NCBI GenBank assembly: GCA_026873275.1
Contig: JANTUC010000014.1
Location: 248,001-312,000, forward strand
Direction: 5' to 3'
Length of the DNA stretch: 64,000 nucleotides
Source of the DNA: Pseudopithomyces maydicus
Taxonomy: Eukaryota; Ascomycota; Dothideomycetes; Pleosporales; Didymosphaeriaceae
Shown: positions 9,357 through 19,000 of the stretch, piece by piece
Numbering within the stretch: position 1 is the first letter of the stretch
Layout of the letters: each line of letters opens with the position of its first letter
Notes under the pieces: generated by a model
What the model was told of the DNA's origin: nothing
What the model saw: the letters and a program-made list of their open reading frames with translations, nothing else
Database searches by the model: none
Translations under genes and position numbers: made by a program

Positions 9357-12300
9357 TGCGCCACCAGGAAACGAACCGTACTGGTGAAGGCGCCCCCATC
9401 AAGGTTCGCAGAGCAGATCAGGACGACGACCTGCACCTCAAGAAAGAAGTCACGATCGGAGGATACCGAGTGACAGCGCTTATAGACCCCGGTGCTACCG
9501 GATGTCTAATCTCACCTAGAATGGTGGAAAAGTATAAGCTGCCCTACCGGAACAAGGCGACACCTGTCCGGGTAGAGATGGCAGATGGGACGTTCTCCCA
9601 AGGATACGGCAAAGGCTGGTTACGCCTCGAAACGACGCCGTTACCCGTTGGCCTAGATGGACTCTGGAGCCAGCACAGCTTCACTATAATGGACTTAGGA
9701 AGCCTAGAAGCAATCATCGGTTATGATTGGCTATTGAAACATAATCCTGTCATCGATTGGCAGAAGAAAACAATACGCAGCCGAGAACCCGCGGTCAGGG
9801 TTGCTGGCGTAAGAAAGTCACAAGTACGCCCGAAGGTTCAGTGCACACCTCAGAGAGAGGGAATCGGCAGAAAAAAGACTGTACAGCAGATATCACCTTG
9901 TAAGATCGCGAGAATCTACAAGAAGGACCCTCAGAAGGTAGGCGTCATTTGGATACGAAGGAGTGAGCTCCAGAAGGAGGGGCAAGAAACCCTATCCATA
10001 CCCCAGGAATACCAAGACTTCGCAGGACTCTTTCACGAGAAAGATGGCGAAACACTTCCGGAACACCAGGAATGGGATCACGAGATCCACCTGCAAGAAG
10101 GCACGAAGCTACACCCGGAACGACTGCGACCACTGTCGCGAGATCAACAGGAAGAACTAATAGAATGGCTAAGGAAGAACTTAAAGCGAAAGTTCATACG
10201 GCCCAGCAAGAGCCCGATGGCCTCTGCTATACTGTTCGTACCAAAGAAGGACGGACGACTCCGACTATGTGTGGATTACCGACAACTGAACGACAAAACC
10301 ATCAAGAACCGATATCCGTTACCACTGATAACGGAGCTCATGGATCGCCTCCAGGGAGCCAAGTGGTTCACGAAGTTTGATGTACGAGATGGCTTTTACC
10401 GTATCCGCATAGCCAAAGGACACGAATGGATGACCGCGTTCCGAACACGCTATGGATTATATGAATTCACGGTCATGCCAATGGGACTTACGAACGCCCC
10501 AGCAACGTTCCAAGCAGTAGTGAATAAGGCGCTACATGAATACCTAGATGTATTCTGCACGGTATACCTAGACGACGTACTAGTATACTCCGGAGGAACG
10601 CTTGAAGAACACGTACAGCACGTACGAAAAGTATTAGAAAAGATGAAAGAATACCGGTTACTTCTGCATCCGAACAAGTGTGAGTTCCACACGACGAAGA
10701 CCGAGTACTTAGGATTCATCATCTCGAGAGAAGGGATCGCCATGGACCCCAAGAAGGTGGCTACGGTACAAGAATGGCCACAACCCAAGTCAGTAAAGGA
10801 CATCCAGTCCTTCCTAGGATTCACCAACTTCTACCGAAAGTTCATCACCAACTATTCCAAGACAACGGCACCCTTAACAGAGATCACGAAGAAAGAAGTA
10901 GGATTTAAGTGGGAAGAGAAACAACGCATAGCATTCGAAAGCTTAAAGGAGCTATTTCTCTCGGCACCCCTCCTACAAATGTTCAACCCACAGAGGAAAA
11001 CCCGGATCGAAACAGACGCATCTGACTACGCACTGGGAGCAGTATTCACACAGCAGTGCGAGGACGGGAAGTGGAGACCAGTGTTCTTCCACTCGCGAAA
11101 ATTCTCTGGAGCAGAGTTGAACTACGACGTCCACGACAAAGAACTACTAGGAGTAGTAGATGCTTTCGAACAATGGGAAACGCAGCTCATGGGAGCACCC
11201 ACGAAGATCGAGGTGTGGACAGACCACATGAACCTCACTAGCTTCATGTCGACAAAGAAGCTCAATAGACGACAGGTACGATGGGCGGAGTTCCTTGCGA
11301 ACTTCGACTTCACGATCCACCATCGCCCAGGGACCCTCAACGGGGCGGCAGATGCCTTAAGTAGAAGGATCGACCTAATCGAGGATAAACCGGAATTACA
11401 TAGCGCAATACTCCGAAAAGGGCACGACGGAACTCTGGAATATAACCAACCCGGAGAAGCCCAGGAAAACGAACAACTTCCGAAACTTGAAGTACGGAAA
11501 GCATCGGTTGGACCAACGGACCACCGAGGACGGACTATCGTAGGGATGCAGGAAGCACCCAAGCTGATAAAAGAACTACACGAGTCCAGGGAATGGGGAC
11601 ACCCAGGCATAGAAGAAACGACGCGACGCATCGCGAACGAATACGCCATCCCCAAACTCAAACAGATGGTTACCAAGGAGATAAGCAACTGTTTGGCCTG
11701 CCATAAAAACAAGCCCAAGAGACATAAGCCTTATGGTCTCCTACAACCATTGCCAGCAGCCCAACGGCCATGGCAGAGTGTGACGATGGATTTCATAGTG
11801 AAACTCCCGAAATCGCCACAACCAGGGACAAAACGAATGTGCGACACTATCGCGGTGATAGTAGACAGACTCACGAAAGCCGCAAAGTTCAGGCCCATGG
11901 AAGAGTCTATGACGGCAGAGGAACTAGCTTATGAAGTCGACAACGCGCTATTCGCAGAGCACGGCCCACCAGAGGAACTCATCACGGACCGCGACAAGCT
12001 CTTCACGTCCAAATACTGGGATACGTTCATCGCAACGCTAGGGACGAATCGGAAGCTGTCAACAAGCTTCCATCCGCAGACGGACGGACAAACGGAAAGA
12101 ACCAACCAGACACTGGAACAGTACCTGAGGTTCTATGTCAACAAACAACAAGACAATTGGGTGGAACTGCTGCCGACGGCACAGCTGGCATACAATGGAG
12201 CCAGGTCAGGCACGACAGGGTATTCACCGCACTATGCAAACTACGGATATGAGCCGGTCGCTCATCGGAATCCGCGAGACGTGGAAAGCATTTCCACAGG

Positions 12301-13807
12301 GGCACAGGACAAGGCCCAAAAGATGAAGGAACTGCACGACACCCTCCGTGAAAGAATCACGAAAAGGGCCCTCTCGGCATCCGCAAACGCAAACAAGCAA
12401 AGGATTGAGGGACCAACCTTTAAAAAGGGGGACAAAGTTTTCCTATCACAAAAAAATCTGAAAACCAAGAGACCAAGCAAAAAACTGGACCATCTACGGA
12501 TAGGACCCTTTGAAGTCGCAGAGACTAAGGGACCAGTCACAAGCAAACTGCTTCTACCACAAGGAACAAAAATACACCCCAACTTTCACAAAAACCTCCT
12601 AGAACCAGCACCTCCGGACGCTCCAATCGAGACCCAGCTAGAACTAGAAGACGACGAGTACGAGGTTGAAGCCATCAAGGACCTACGAACGGATAAAGGT
12701 CAGCAACGATACCTAGTGAAGTGGAAAGGATGGTCAGAGCAGTACAACACTTGGGAACCAGAAGAAAACCTCACGAACTGCAAGGAATTGCTGAAGGACT
12801 TTCGGGGAGGACTCCGGGAGGACCGCTTTCGGGGAAGCCACAAAAGAACTCAGGAAGTAAAGGGTCAACGAAGGAAAAATCAGCCTGCAACCAGCCCAAG
12901 TCAGATGAGAATTCGAATGGCGAAAATACGGGAAGCACGGTGGCATCCGTACCAGCCGAAGACGAGGAGTCAGGATCAAGGATCCCCGCAGCACGCTCCA
13001 GCTCCTCCAGTTCGGCCGTGGAAGCGATCTCTTCTAACTCCCGACGACGCTCCTTCTCCTCTGCAGCAGCCAACTGATCTTCCAAGTCTAGGACGCGGCG
13101 ACGGGCCTCACGGAGCTCGGCCGCAAGACGACGTTGCTCAGCCTTCATCTCTTGACGTTCTGTCACAGAAAGCACCAGGTCGCAGCGGCATTTCGCGCGG
13201 ATACAGTGCGCACAGAAACCAGTGGACAGTTCAACCACACACTTCAAACCCTTCTCTTTGCAACGGCTGCAGGGAGTTGGCATGGCAATATCTGCTTCAA
13301 GGATCGCGGCAATCCGGTCCTGGCGACGTTGGTTGGAAGATGGTTTTAGAACCTTGGGCATGGTCAAGGAAAGCAGGCGAGGCAGGAAAGACCTCTAACG
13401 CGACGAGGGCACTCACCTTTATACCCGCGCACGAAGCCCACGCGGCACGACCTGGGACGACCGTCAGCTGTCGGGACAACAGCCTTAAAGGGGGAGGTAA
13501 TGTTACAATCACGCAGGAAGACAGCGGAACGACATCCGGGAATTACGGTACATATGTAATTGTTAGTCTTGGCGGGAGACGAGAGGACAGGTGGGGTAGC
13601 TTGTCGCTGACACCAGGATGGTTAGGTCAGCAGTCACGTGATGATGATCCGAAACAGACGGGGGAGGCTGTCGGATCACACAGGGCACGTGACCAGGATC
13701 CGAACCAAGACCGTGTTCTTGGCGGATCAGAGGTGATCCGACATGAGACCCTGGTAGGGTCGGATCACAGTGGTTATGAGGAGTGGGAAGAATGGTATAT
13801 AGTCTAG
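9275..13807 (+). CDS. pol: Pol polyprotein (PR-RT-RNaseH-IN-chromodomain), copy 1
   Basis: The frame is open from 9275; the Pol-specific part is entered by -1 slippage at 9353. Counting from 9275, domains in order are: protease with ALIDPGATG (about residue 71; Pro replaces the usual Ser/Thr of the D-S/T-G-A site); reverse transcriptase with VPKKDGRLRLCVDYRQLN and the catalytic YLDD (about 431); RNase H with ETDASDYALG (about 579); integrase HHCC zinc domain (about 767-810); DDE core with TMDFIVKLP, LITDRDKLF and the Glu of TDGQTERTNQ (about 840, 904, 941); and a chromodomain with VEAIKDLR, YLVKWKGW and NTWEPEENL (about 1128-1176). Chromodomains of this group steer insertion to heterochromatin, which fits the A/T-island target. 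Beyond residue 1180 the frame stays open into the LTR but looks like non-coding translation opposite the antisense gene. Confidence 0.95.
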   Translation: MRPRAKRRLPRKESRGIKRRRQRVGKLVRHQETNRTGEGAPIKVRRADQDDDLHLKKEVTIGGYRVTALIDPGATGCLISPRMVEKYKLPYRNKATPVRVEMADGTFSQGYGKGWLRLETTPLPVGLDGLWSQHSFTIMDLGSLEAIIGYDWLLKHNPVIDWQKKTIRSREPAVRVAGVRKSQVRPKVQCTPQREGIGRKKTVQQISPCKIARIYKKDPQKVGVIWIRRSELQKEGQETLSIPQEYQDFAGLFHEKDGETLPEHQEWDHEIHLQEGTKLHPERLRPLSRDQQEELIEWLRKNLKRKFIRPSKSPMASAILFVPKKDGRLRLCVDYRQLNDKTIKNRYPLPLITELMDRLQGAKWFTKFDVRDGFYRIRIAKGHEWMTAFRTRYGLYEFTVMPMGLTNAPATFQAVVNKALHEYLDVFCTVYLDDVLVYSGGTLEEHVQHVRKVLEKMKEYRLLLHPNKCEFHTTKTEYLGFIISREGIAMDPKKVATVQEWPQPKSVKDIQSFLGFTNFYRKFITNYSKTTAPLTEITKKEVGFKWEEKQRIAFESLKELFLSAPLLQMFNPQRKTRIETDASDYALGAVFTQQCEDGKWRPVFFHSRKFSGAELNYDVHDKELLGVVDAFEQWETQLMGAPTKIEVWTDHMNLTSFMSTKKLNRRQVRWAEFLANFDFTIHHRPGTLNGAADALSRRIDLIEDKPELHSAILRKGHDGTLEYNQPGEAQENEQLPKLEVRKASVGPTDHRGRTIVGMQEAPKLIKELHESREWGHPGIEETTRRIANEYAIPKLKQMVTKEISNCLACHKNKPKRHKPYGLLQPLPAAQRPWQSVTMDFIVKLPKSPQPGTKRMCDTIAVIVDRLTKAAKFRPMEESMTAEELAYEVDNALFAEHGPPEELITDRDKLFTSKYWDTFIATLGTNRKLSTSFHPQTDGQTERTNQTLEQYLRFYVNKQQDNWVELLPTAQLAYNGARSGTTGYSPHYANYGYEPVAHRNPRDVESISTGAQDKAQKMKELHDTLRERITKRALSASANANKQRIEGPTFKKGDKVFLSQKNLKTKRPSKKLDHLRIGPFEVAETKGPVTSKLLLPQGTKIHPNFHKNLLEPAPPDAPIETQLELEDDEYEVEAIKDLRTDKGQQRYLVKWKGWSEQYNTWEPEENLTNCKELLKDFRGGLREDRFRGSHKRTQEVKGQRRKNQPATSPSQMRIRMAKIREARWHPYQPKTRSQDQGSPQHAPAPPVRPWKRSLLTPDDAPSPLQQPTDLPSLGRGDGPHGARPQDDVAQPSSLDVLSQKAPGRSGISRGYSAHRNQWTVQPHTSNPSLCNGCRELAWQYLLQGSRQSGPGDVGWKMVLEPWAWSRKAGEAGKTSNATRALTFIPAHEAHAARPGTTVSCRDNSLKGGGNVTITQEDSGTTSGNYGTYVIVSLGGRREDRWGSLSLTPGWLGQQSRDDDPKQTGEAVGSHRARDQDPNQDRVLGGSEVIRHETLVGSDHSGYEEWEEWYIV
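9347..9393 (+). promoter_or_regulatory. Programmed -1 ribosomal frameshift signal, copy 1
   Basis: Slippery heptamer GGGAAAC (9347-9353) lies in the Gag frame as G GGA AAC, directly followed by the Gag stop TAG. After a 4-nt spacer comes a hairpin: 9358-9367 (GCGCCACCAG) pairs with 9381-9385 (CTGGT) and 9389-9393 (GGCGC), ten base pairs with a three-base bulge and a 13-nt loop. A slip back by one base moves the ribosome exactly into the Pol frame (CTA GTG CGC). X-XXY-YYZ plus a nearby hairpin is the classic retroviral layout. Confidence 0.88.
12771..13361 (-). CDS. Antisense accessory gene: cysteine-cluster and coiled-coil protein, copy 1
   Basis: A 196-codon minus-strand frame runs from ATG 13361 (context GACCATG, A at -3) to TGA at 12771, opposite the 3' end of pol and just reaching the chromodomain codons. 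The translation is protein-like: a basic N-terminus (SSNQRRQDRIAAIL), a cysteine cluster CSRCKEKGLKC then CAHCIRAKCRC, a long charged coiled coil (TERQEMKAEQRRLAAELREA onward to about residue 125), and an acidic Ser/Phe/Pro-rich tail. The cysteine pattern recalls but does not match the Zn2Cys6 binuclear cluster. The opposite sense frame is a poor protein here. A TATAAA sits 57 bp upstream of the ATG. DNA/RNA binding or regulation of the element is my inference only. Confidence 0.68.
   Translation of the reverse strand: MPKVLKPSSNQRRQDRIAAILEADIAMPTPCSRCKEKGLKCVVELSTGFCAHCIRAKCRCDLVLSVTERQEMKAEQRRLAAELREARRRVLDLEDQLAAAEEKERRRELEEIASTAELEELERAAGILDPDSSSSAGTDATVLPVFSPFEFSSDLGWLQADFSFVDPLLPEFFCGFPESGPPGVLPESPSAIPCSS
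13418..13423 (-). promoter_or_regulatory. TATA box of the antisense gene, copy 1
   Basis: On the minus strand TATAAA in the context GGGTATAAAGG lies 57 bp before the antisense ATG, a spacing that would give a leader of about 25-30 nt. It sits between the pol 3' end and the LTR, outside the LTR itself. Confidence 0.5.
13487..13497 (+). other. Polypurine tract, copy 1
   Basis: AAAGGGGGAGG lies three bases before the next LTR, the expected place for the plus-strand DNA primer of an LTR retroelement. Confidence 0.82.
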
Positions 13808-14076
13808 GAGGATCTCTGTACATTTCCTATTCTTCGTAGTCAACTTTCAACTCCTTATGTATCTTCGCATACTCGCTCATAGCTAAATCGAAGCTCTTCT
13901 TTACAACCAAGAATCGTCAGCCTTCGCAGGAGATAGTTGTCTTGCTCTCACCAGCAAGATAGGGATATTCGCACCACCCGTTGCCTAACCGTCACTCGAC
14001 CACTGAATACCCGCAAGGCTCCTGAGAAGCCTGCCTGCCCTTACACGGACCAGGTAAGTAGGAACCCCTTGTAACA
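13501..14076 (+). repeat. LTR 2 (576 bp), shared by both units
   Basis: It serves as 3' LTR of the first unit and 5' LTR of the second. Same ends and same internal elements as LTR 1. No target duplication borders it, which rules out two independent insertions side by side. Confidence 0.93.
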
Positions 14077-14104
14077 CTTTGACTACCCAAAGGTTCGAGT
14101 CGAT

Positions 14105-16054
14105 ATGGCAACCCCAGCAAGCTCTACTGGTTCACGGGCTCCCGGTGGAAGCACCGCTTCCGGACCCACGACGAGCCCAGCAGCGATGCTGGCAGCCCAA
14201 GCCACAGAGATACAGGAACTCCGTGCACAAATGGCGGCCTTGATGGCCACCGCGCAAGAACAAGCGCAAGCACTACTCCAAGCCCAGGCAAGGCCTGCGG
14301 CAAAGGTACCCTTCAAGGTAGCCGAATACTACGACGGGGGGAAGACTGGACTTAAGACGTTCCTCACCAACATGGAACTGTACTGCCGCTACAACAGCGA
14401 GATCTTCGGCACCGACCAGGCCAAGGTCTTAGCAGCCGGAATGCATATGAAGGGAAAAGCCGCCGAATGGCTTCGACCCCTCACCGATGATTACCTGGCT
14501 TACGAAGACAAACCCGATAAGTGGGATGACGCCACGAAAAAGGTCTTCGACTCCTGGGACGGGTTTAAGGAACAAATCGAAATCATGTTCGGAGAAGTCG
14601 ACGAGGAAAAAAAGGCCGAACGACAAATACAACGCCTCAAACAAACCAAGTCCGCCAGCGAATACTCGTCCGAGTTTAAGCAGTTACAGGCTAAGATAAA
14701 CTGGGACGATGCCCCTCTCCAAGCCGCGTACTACAATGGGCTGAAAGAATCAGTCAAGGACGAACTAACGCACCACGACCAACCAGACGACTTGGAAGAA
14801 CTCGTCAAATTATCTGTCCGAATTGACAATCGGCTGTACGAGCGGTACCTAGAAAAGAAGGAGTCAGGAAGACCAGTGTTCGGCCAGAAGGCCAACACAA
14901 AGAAAGCCCGCAACACCGACAAAAGGGATCGGGACGGAGACGTCGTTATGGCCGACAAAGCCCACGAGAAACGACCATGGAAAAAGGGTAAACGCAACCA
15001 CCGAAACGACGGGCTGTCGGATAAAGAAAGACAGCGCCGGTATGACGAGAAAGTCTGCCTAGGATGTGGAGAGCCAGGACACTTTGTACGCGACTGCACC
15101 GCAAAAAACAAGATTGAAGGGAAACGATCCCAGGTGATACGAGTACGCATGGCCTCCATCGCAAAGGAGGACGGAGAGATCACGGAAGCAAACCACGGGA
15201 CATCACGGAGGAGGGAACGCCAAACCCTACAGGAGAAAGAAATCTGGGAACGGATGTCAAGAGACGTTTGCTGGTTATGTGGAAGCGGGATGCATCACGC
15301 CAGAGATTGCGACAGGAGAGTCCGGATCTGTGGAAACACGTGTGAACAAACGTTAGCCCTCGCGGACCGACACCAAGGGGCGGTTAATGACCCGTACGAC
15401 CAAATCCGGATCCAGATCCACCACAAAAACATCGAATGGTATCAATGTTATCGGGAAAAATGCAAAACCCACAACAGGATCAGGGAGGACATCCGGAAGC
15501 GACCTGGAGACCCTACCCACAGATATGTCCGGCCAGAGGACTGCCAGATGGCGACGTGCTATCAACACAGCCAAGAAAACTGGGAAAAGACCCACCTTCG
15601 GAAAGGATGGACGGGATGCTACGACGACACCTGCCAAGTCCACTACAAACATAAACACGCAGCAGGATGGTGGCCCCAGGGCCCTATCCATGGGTACACC
15701 TCAGGAGTAGGTATGTGTAGTACCAATTGTGGAGTAAACCACGATATAGCACACCAAGACGTTACCCACTGGAAAGATTGCGAGAAGAAATGCTTCACGC
15801 ATTGCTGCGCAAAAGAAGAAGACGCTGCAGACCCTTCCAGCGAGGAGCACCAAGGGATGGCCCCCGACGAATGTGTATTGGAAGGATGCGAATGGCACGG
15901 ACAAGATGACACCGAGAAGGAGGATGAACGCCTCCATCGAACCAGAAGCCATTTCGACAGGCTCTACGCAGGATGCGACCAAGAGCAAAACGCCGCTTAC
16001 CTAGGAAGGAATCCAGAGGAATCAAGCGACGCCGACAGCGAGTCGGGAAACTAG
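14105..16054 (+). CDS. gag: Gag polyprotein, copy 2
   Basis: 649 residues, with the same translation as the first copy, including both CCHC knuckles and the Cys/His array. It lies exactly 6698 bp downstream. No nonsense or missense difference is visible. Confidence 0.94.
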   Translation: MATPASSTGSRAPGGSTASGPTTSPAAMLAAQATEIQELRAQMAALMATAQEQAQALLQAQARPAAKVPFKVAEYYDGGKTGLKTFLTNMELYCRYNSEIFGTDQAKVLAAGMHMKGKAAEWLRPLTDDYLAYEDKPDKWDDATKKVFDSWDGFKEQIEIMFGEVDEEKKAERQIQRLKQTKSASEYSSEFKQLQAKINWDDAPLQAAYYNGLKESVKDELTHHDQPDDLEELVKLSVRIDNRLYERYLEKKESGRPVFGQKANTKKARNTDKRDRDGDVVMADKAHEKRPWKKGKRNHRNDGLSDKERQRRYDEKVCLGCGEPGHFVRDCTAKNKIEGKRSQVIRVRMASIAKEDGEITEANHGTSRRRERQTLQEKEIWERMSRDVCWLCGSGMHHARDCDRRVRICGNTCEQTLALADRHQGAVNDPYDQIRIQIHHKNIEWYQCYREKCKTHNRIREDIRKRPGDPTHRYVRPEDCQMATCYQHSQENWEKTHLRKGWTGCYDDTCQVHYKHKHAAGWWPQGPIHGYTSGVGMCSTNCGVNHDIAHQDVTHWKDCEKKCFTHCCAKEEDAADPSSEEHQGMAPDECVLEGCEWHGQDDTEKEDERLHRTRSHFDRLYAGCDQEQNAAYLGRNPEESSDADSESGN

Positions 16055-19000
16055 TGCGCCACCAGGAAACGAACCGTACTGGTGAAGGCGCCCCCATCAA
16101 GGTTCGCAGAGCAGATCAGGACGACGACCTGCACCTCAAGAAAGAAGTCACGATCGGAGGATACCGAGTGACAGCGCTTATAGACCCCGGTGCTACCGGA
16201 TGTCTAATCTCACCTAGAATGGTGGAAAAGTATAAGCTGCCCTACCGGAACAAGGCGACACCTGTCCGGGTAGAGATGGCAGATGGGACGTTCTCCCAAG
16301 GATACGGCAAAGGCTGGTTACGCCTCGAAACGACGCCGTTACCCGTTGGCCTAGATGGACTCTGGAGCCAGCACAGCTTCACTATAATGGACTTAGGAAG
16401 CCTAGAAGCAATCATCGGTTATGATTGGCTATTGAAACATAATCCTGTCATCGATTGGCAGAAGAAAACAATACGCAGCCGAGAACCCGCGGTCAGGGTT
16501 GCTGGCGTAAGAAAGTCACAAGTACGCCCGAAGGTTCAGTGCACACCTCAGAGAGAGGGAATCGGCAGAAAAAAGACTGTACAGCAGATATCACCTTGTA
16601 AGATCGCGAGAATCTACAAGAAGGACCCTCAGAAGGTAGGCGTCATTTGGATACGAAGGAGTGAGCTCCAGAAGGAGGGGCAAGAAACCCTATCCATACC
16701 CCAGGAATACCAAGACTTCGCAGGACTCTTTCACGAGAAAGATGGCGAAACACTTCCGGAACACCAGGAATGGGATCACGAGATCCACCTGCAAGAAGGC
16801 ACGAAGCTACACCCGGAACGACTGCGACCACTGTCGCGAGATCAACAGGAAGAACTAATAGAATGGCTAAGGAAGAACTTAAAGCGAAAGTTCATACGGC
16901 CCAGCAAGAGCCCGATGGCCTCTGCTATACTGTTCGTACCAAAGAAGGACGGACGACTCCGACTATGTGTGGATTACCGACAACTGAACGACAAAACCAT
17001 CAAGAACCGATATCCGTTACCACTGATAACGGAGCTCATGGATCGCCTCCAGGGAGCCAAGTGGTTCACGAAGTTTGATGTACGAGATGGCTTTTACCGT
17101 ATCCGCATAGCCAAAGGACACGAATGGATGACCGCGTTCCGAACACGCTATGGATTATATGAATTCACGGTCATGCCAATGGGACTTACGAACGCCCCAG
17201 CAACGTTCCAAGCAGTAGTGAATAAGGCGCTACATGAATACCTAGATGTATTCTGCACGGTATACCTAGACGACGTACTAGTATACTCCGGAGGAACGCT
17301 TGAAGAACACGTACAGCACGTACGAAAAGTATTAGAAAAGATGAAAGAATACCGGTTACTTCTGCATCCGAACAAGTGTGAGTTCCACACGACGAAGACC
17401 GAGTACTTAGGATTCATCATCTCGAGAGAAGGGATCGCCATGGACCCCAAGAAGGTGGCTACGGTACAAGAATGGCCACAACCCAAGTCAGTAAAGGACA
17501 TCCAGTCCTTCCTAGGATTCACCAACTTCTACCGAAAGTTCATCACCAACTATTCCAAGACAACGGCACCCTTAACAGAGATCACGAAGAAAGAAGTAGG
17601 ATTTAAGTGGGAAGAGAAACAACGCATAGCATTCGAAAGCTTAAAGGAGCTATTTCTCTCGGCACCCCTCCTACAAATGTTCAACCCACAGAGGAAAACC
17701 CGGATCGAAACAGACGCATCTGACTACGCACTGGGAGCAGTATTCACACAGCAGTGCGAGGACGGGAAGTGGAGACCAGTGTTCTTCCACTCGCGAAAAT
17801 TCTCTGGAGCAGAGTTGAACTACGACGTCCACGACAAAGAACTACTAGGAGTAGTAGATGCTTTCGAACAATGGGAAACGCAGCTCATGGGAGCACCCAC
17901 GAAGATCGAGGTGTGGACAGACCACATGAACCTCACTAGCTTCATGTCGACAAAGAAGCTCAATAGACGACAGGTACGATGGGCGGAGTTCCTTGCGAAC
18001 TTCGACTTCACGATCCACCATCGCCCAGGGACCCTCAACGGGGCGGCAGATGCCTTAAGTAGAAGGATCGACCTAATCGAGGATAAACCGGAATTACATA
18101 GCGCAATACTCCGAAAAGGGCACGACGGAACTCTGGAATATAACCAACCCGGAGAAGCCCAGGAAAACGAACAACTTCCGAAACTTGAAGTACGGAAAGC
18201 ATCGGTTGGACCAACGGACCACCGAGGACGGACTATCGTAGGGATGCAGGAAGCACCCAAGCTGATAAAAGAACTACACGAGTCCAGGGAATGGGGACAC
18301 CCAGGCATAGAAGAAACGACGCGACGCATCGCGAACGAATACGCCATCCCCAAACTCAAACAGATGGTTACCAAGGAGATAAGCAACTGTTTGGCCTGCC
18401 ATAAAAACAAGCCCAAGAGACATAAGCCTTATGGTCTCCTACAACCATTGCCAGCAGCCCAACGGCCATGGCAGAGTGTGACGATGGATTTCATAGTGAA
18501 ACTCCCGAAATCGCCACAACCAGGGACAAAACGAATGTGCGACACTATCGCGGTGATAGTAGACAGACTCACGAAAGCCGCAAAGTTCAGGCCCATGGAA
18601 GAGTCTATGACGGCAGAGGAACTAGCTTATGAAGTCGACAACGCGCTATTCGCAGAGCACGGCCCACCAGAGGAACTCATCACGGACCGCGACAAGCTCT
18701 TCACGTCCAAATACTGGGATACGTTCATCGCAACGCTAGGGACGAATCGGAAGCTGTCAACAAGCTTCCATCCGCAGACGGACGGACAAACGGAAAGAAC
18801 CAACCAGACACTGGAACAGTACCTGAGGTTCTATGTCAACAAACAACAAGACAATTGGGTGGAACTGCTGCCGACGGCACAGCTGGCATACAATGGAGCC
18901 AGGTCAGGCACGACAGGGTATTCACCGCACTATGCAAACTACGGATATGAGCCGGTCGCTCATCGGAATCCGCGAGACGTGGAAAGCATTTCCACAGGGG

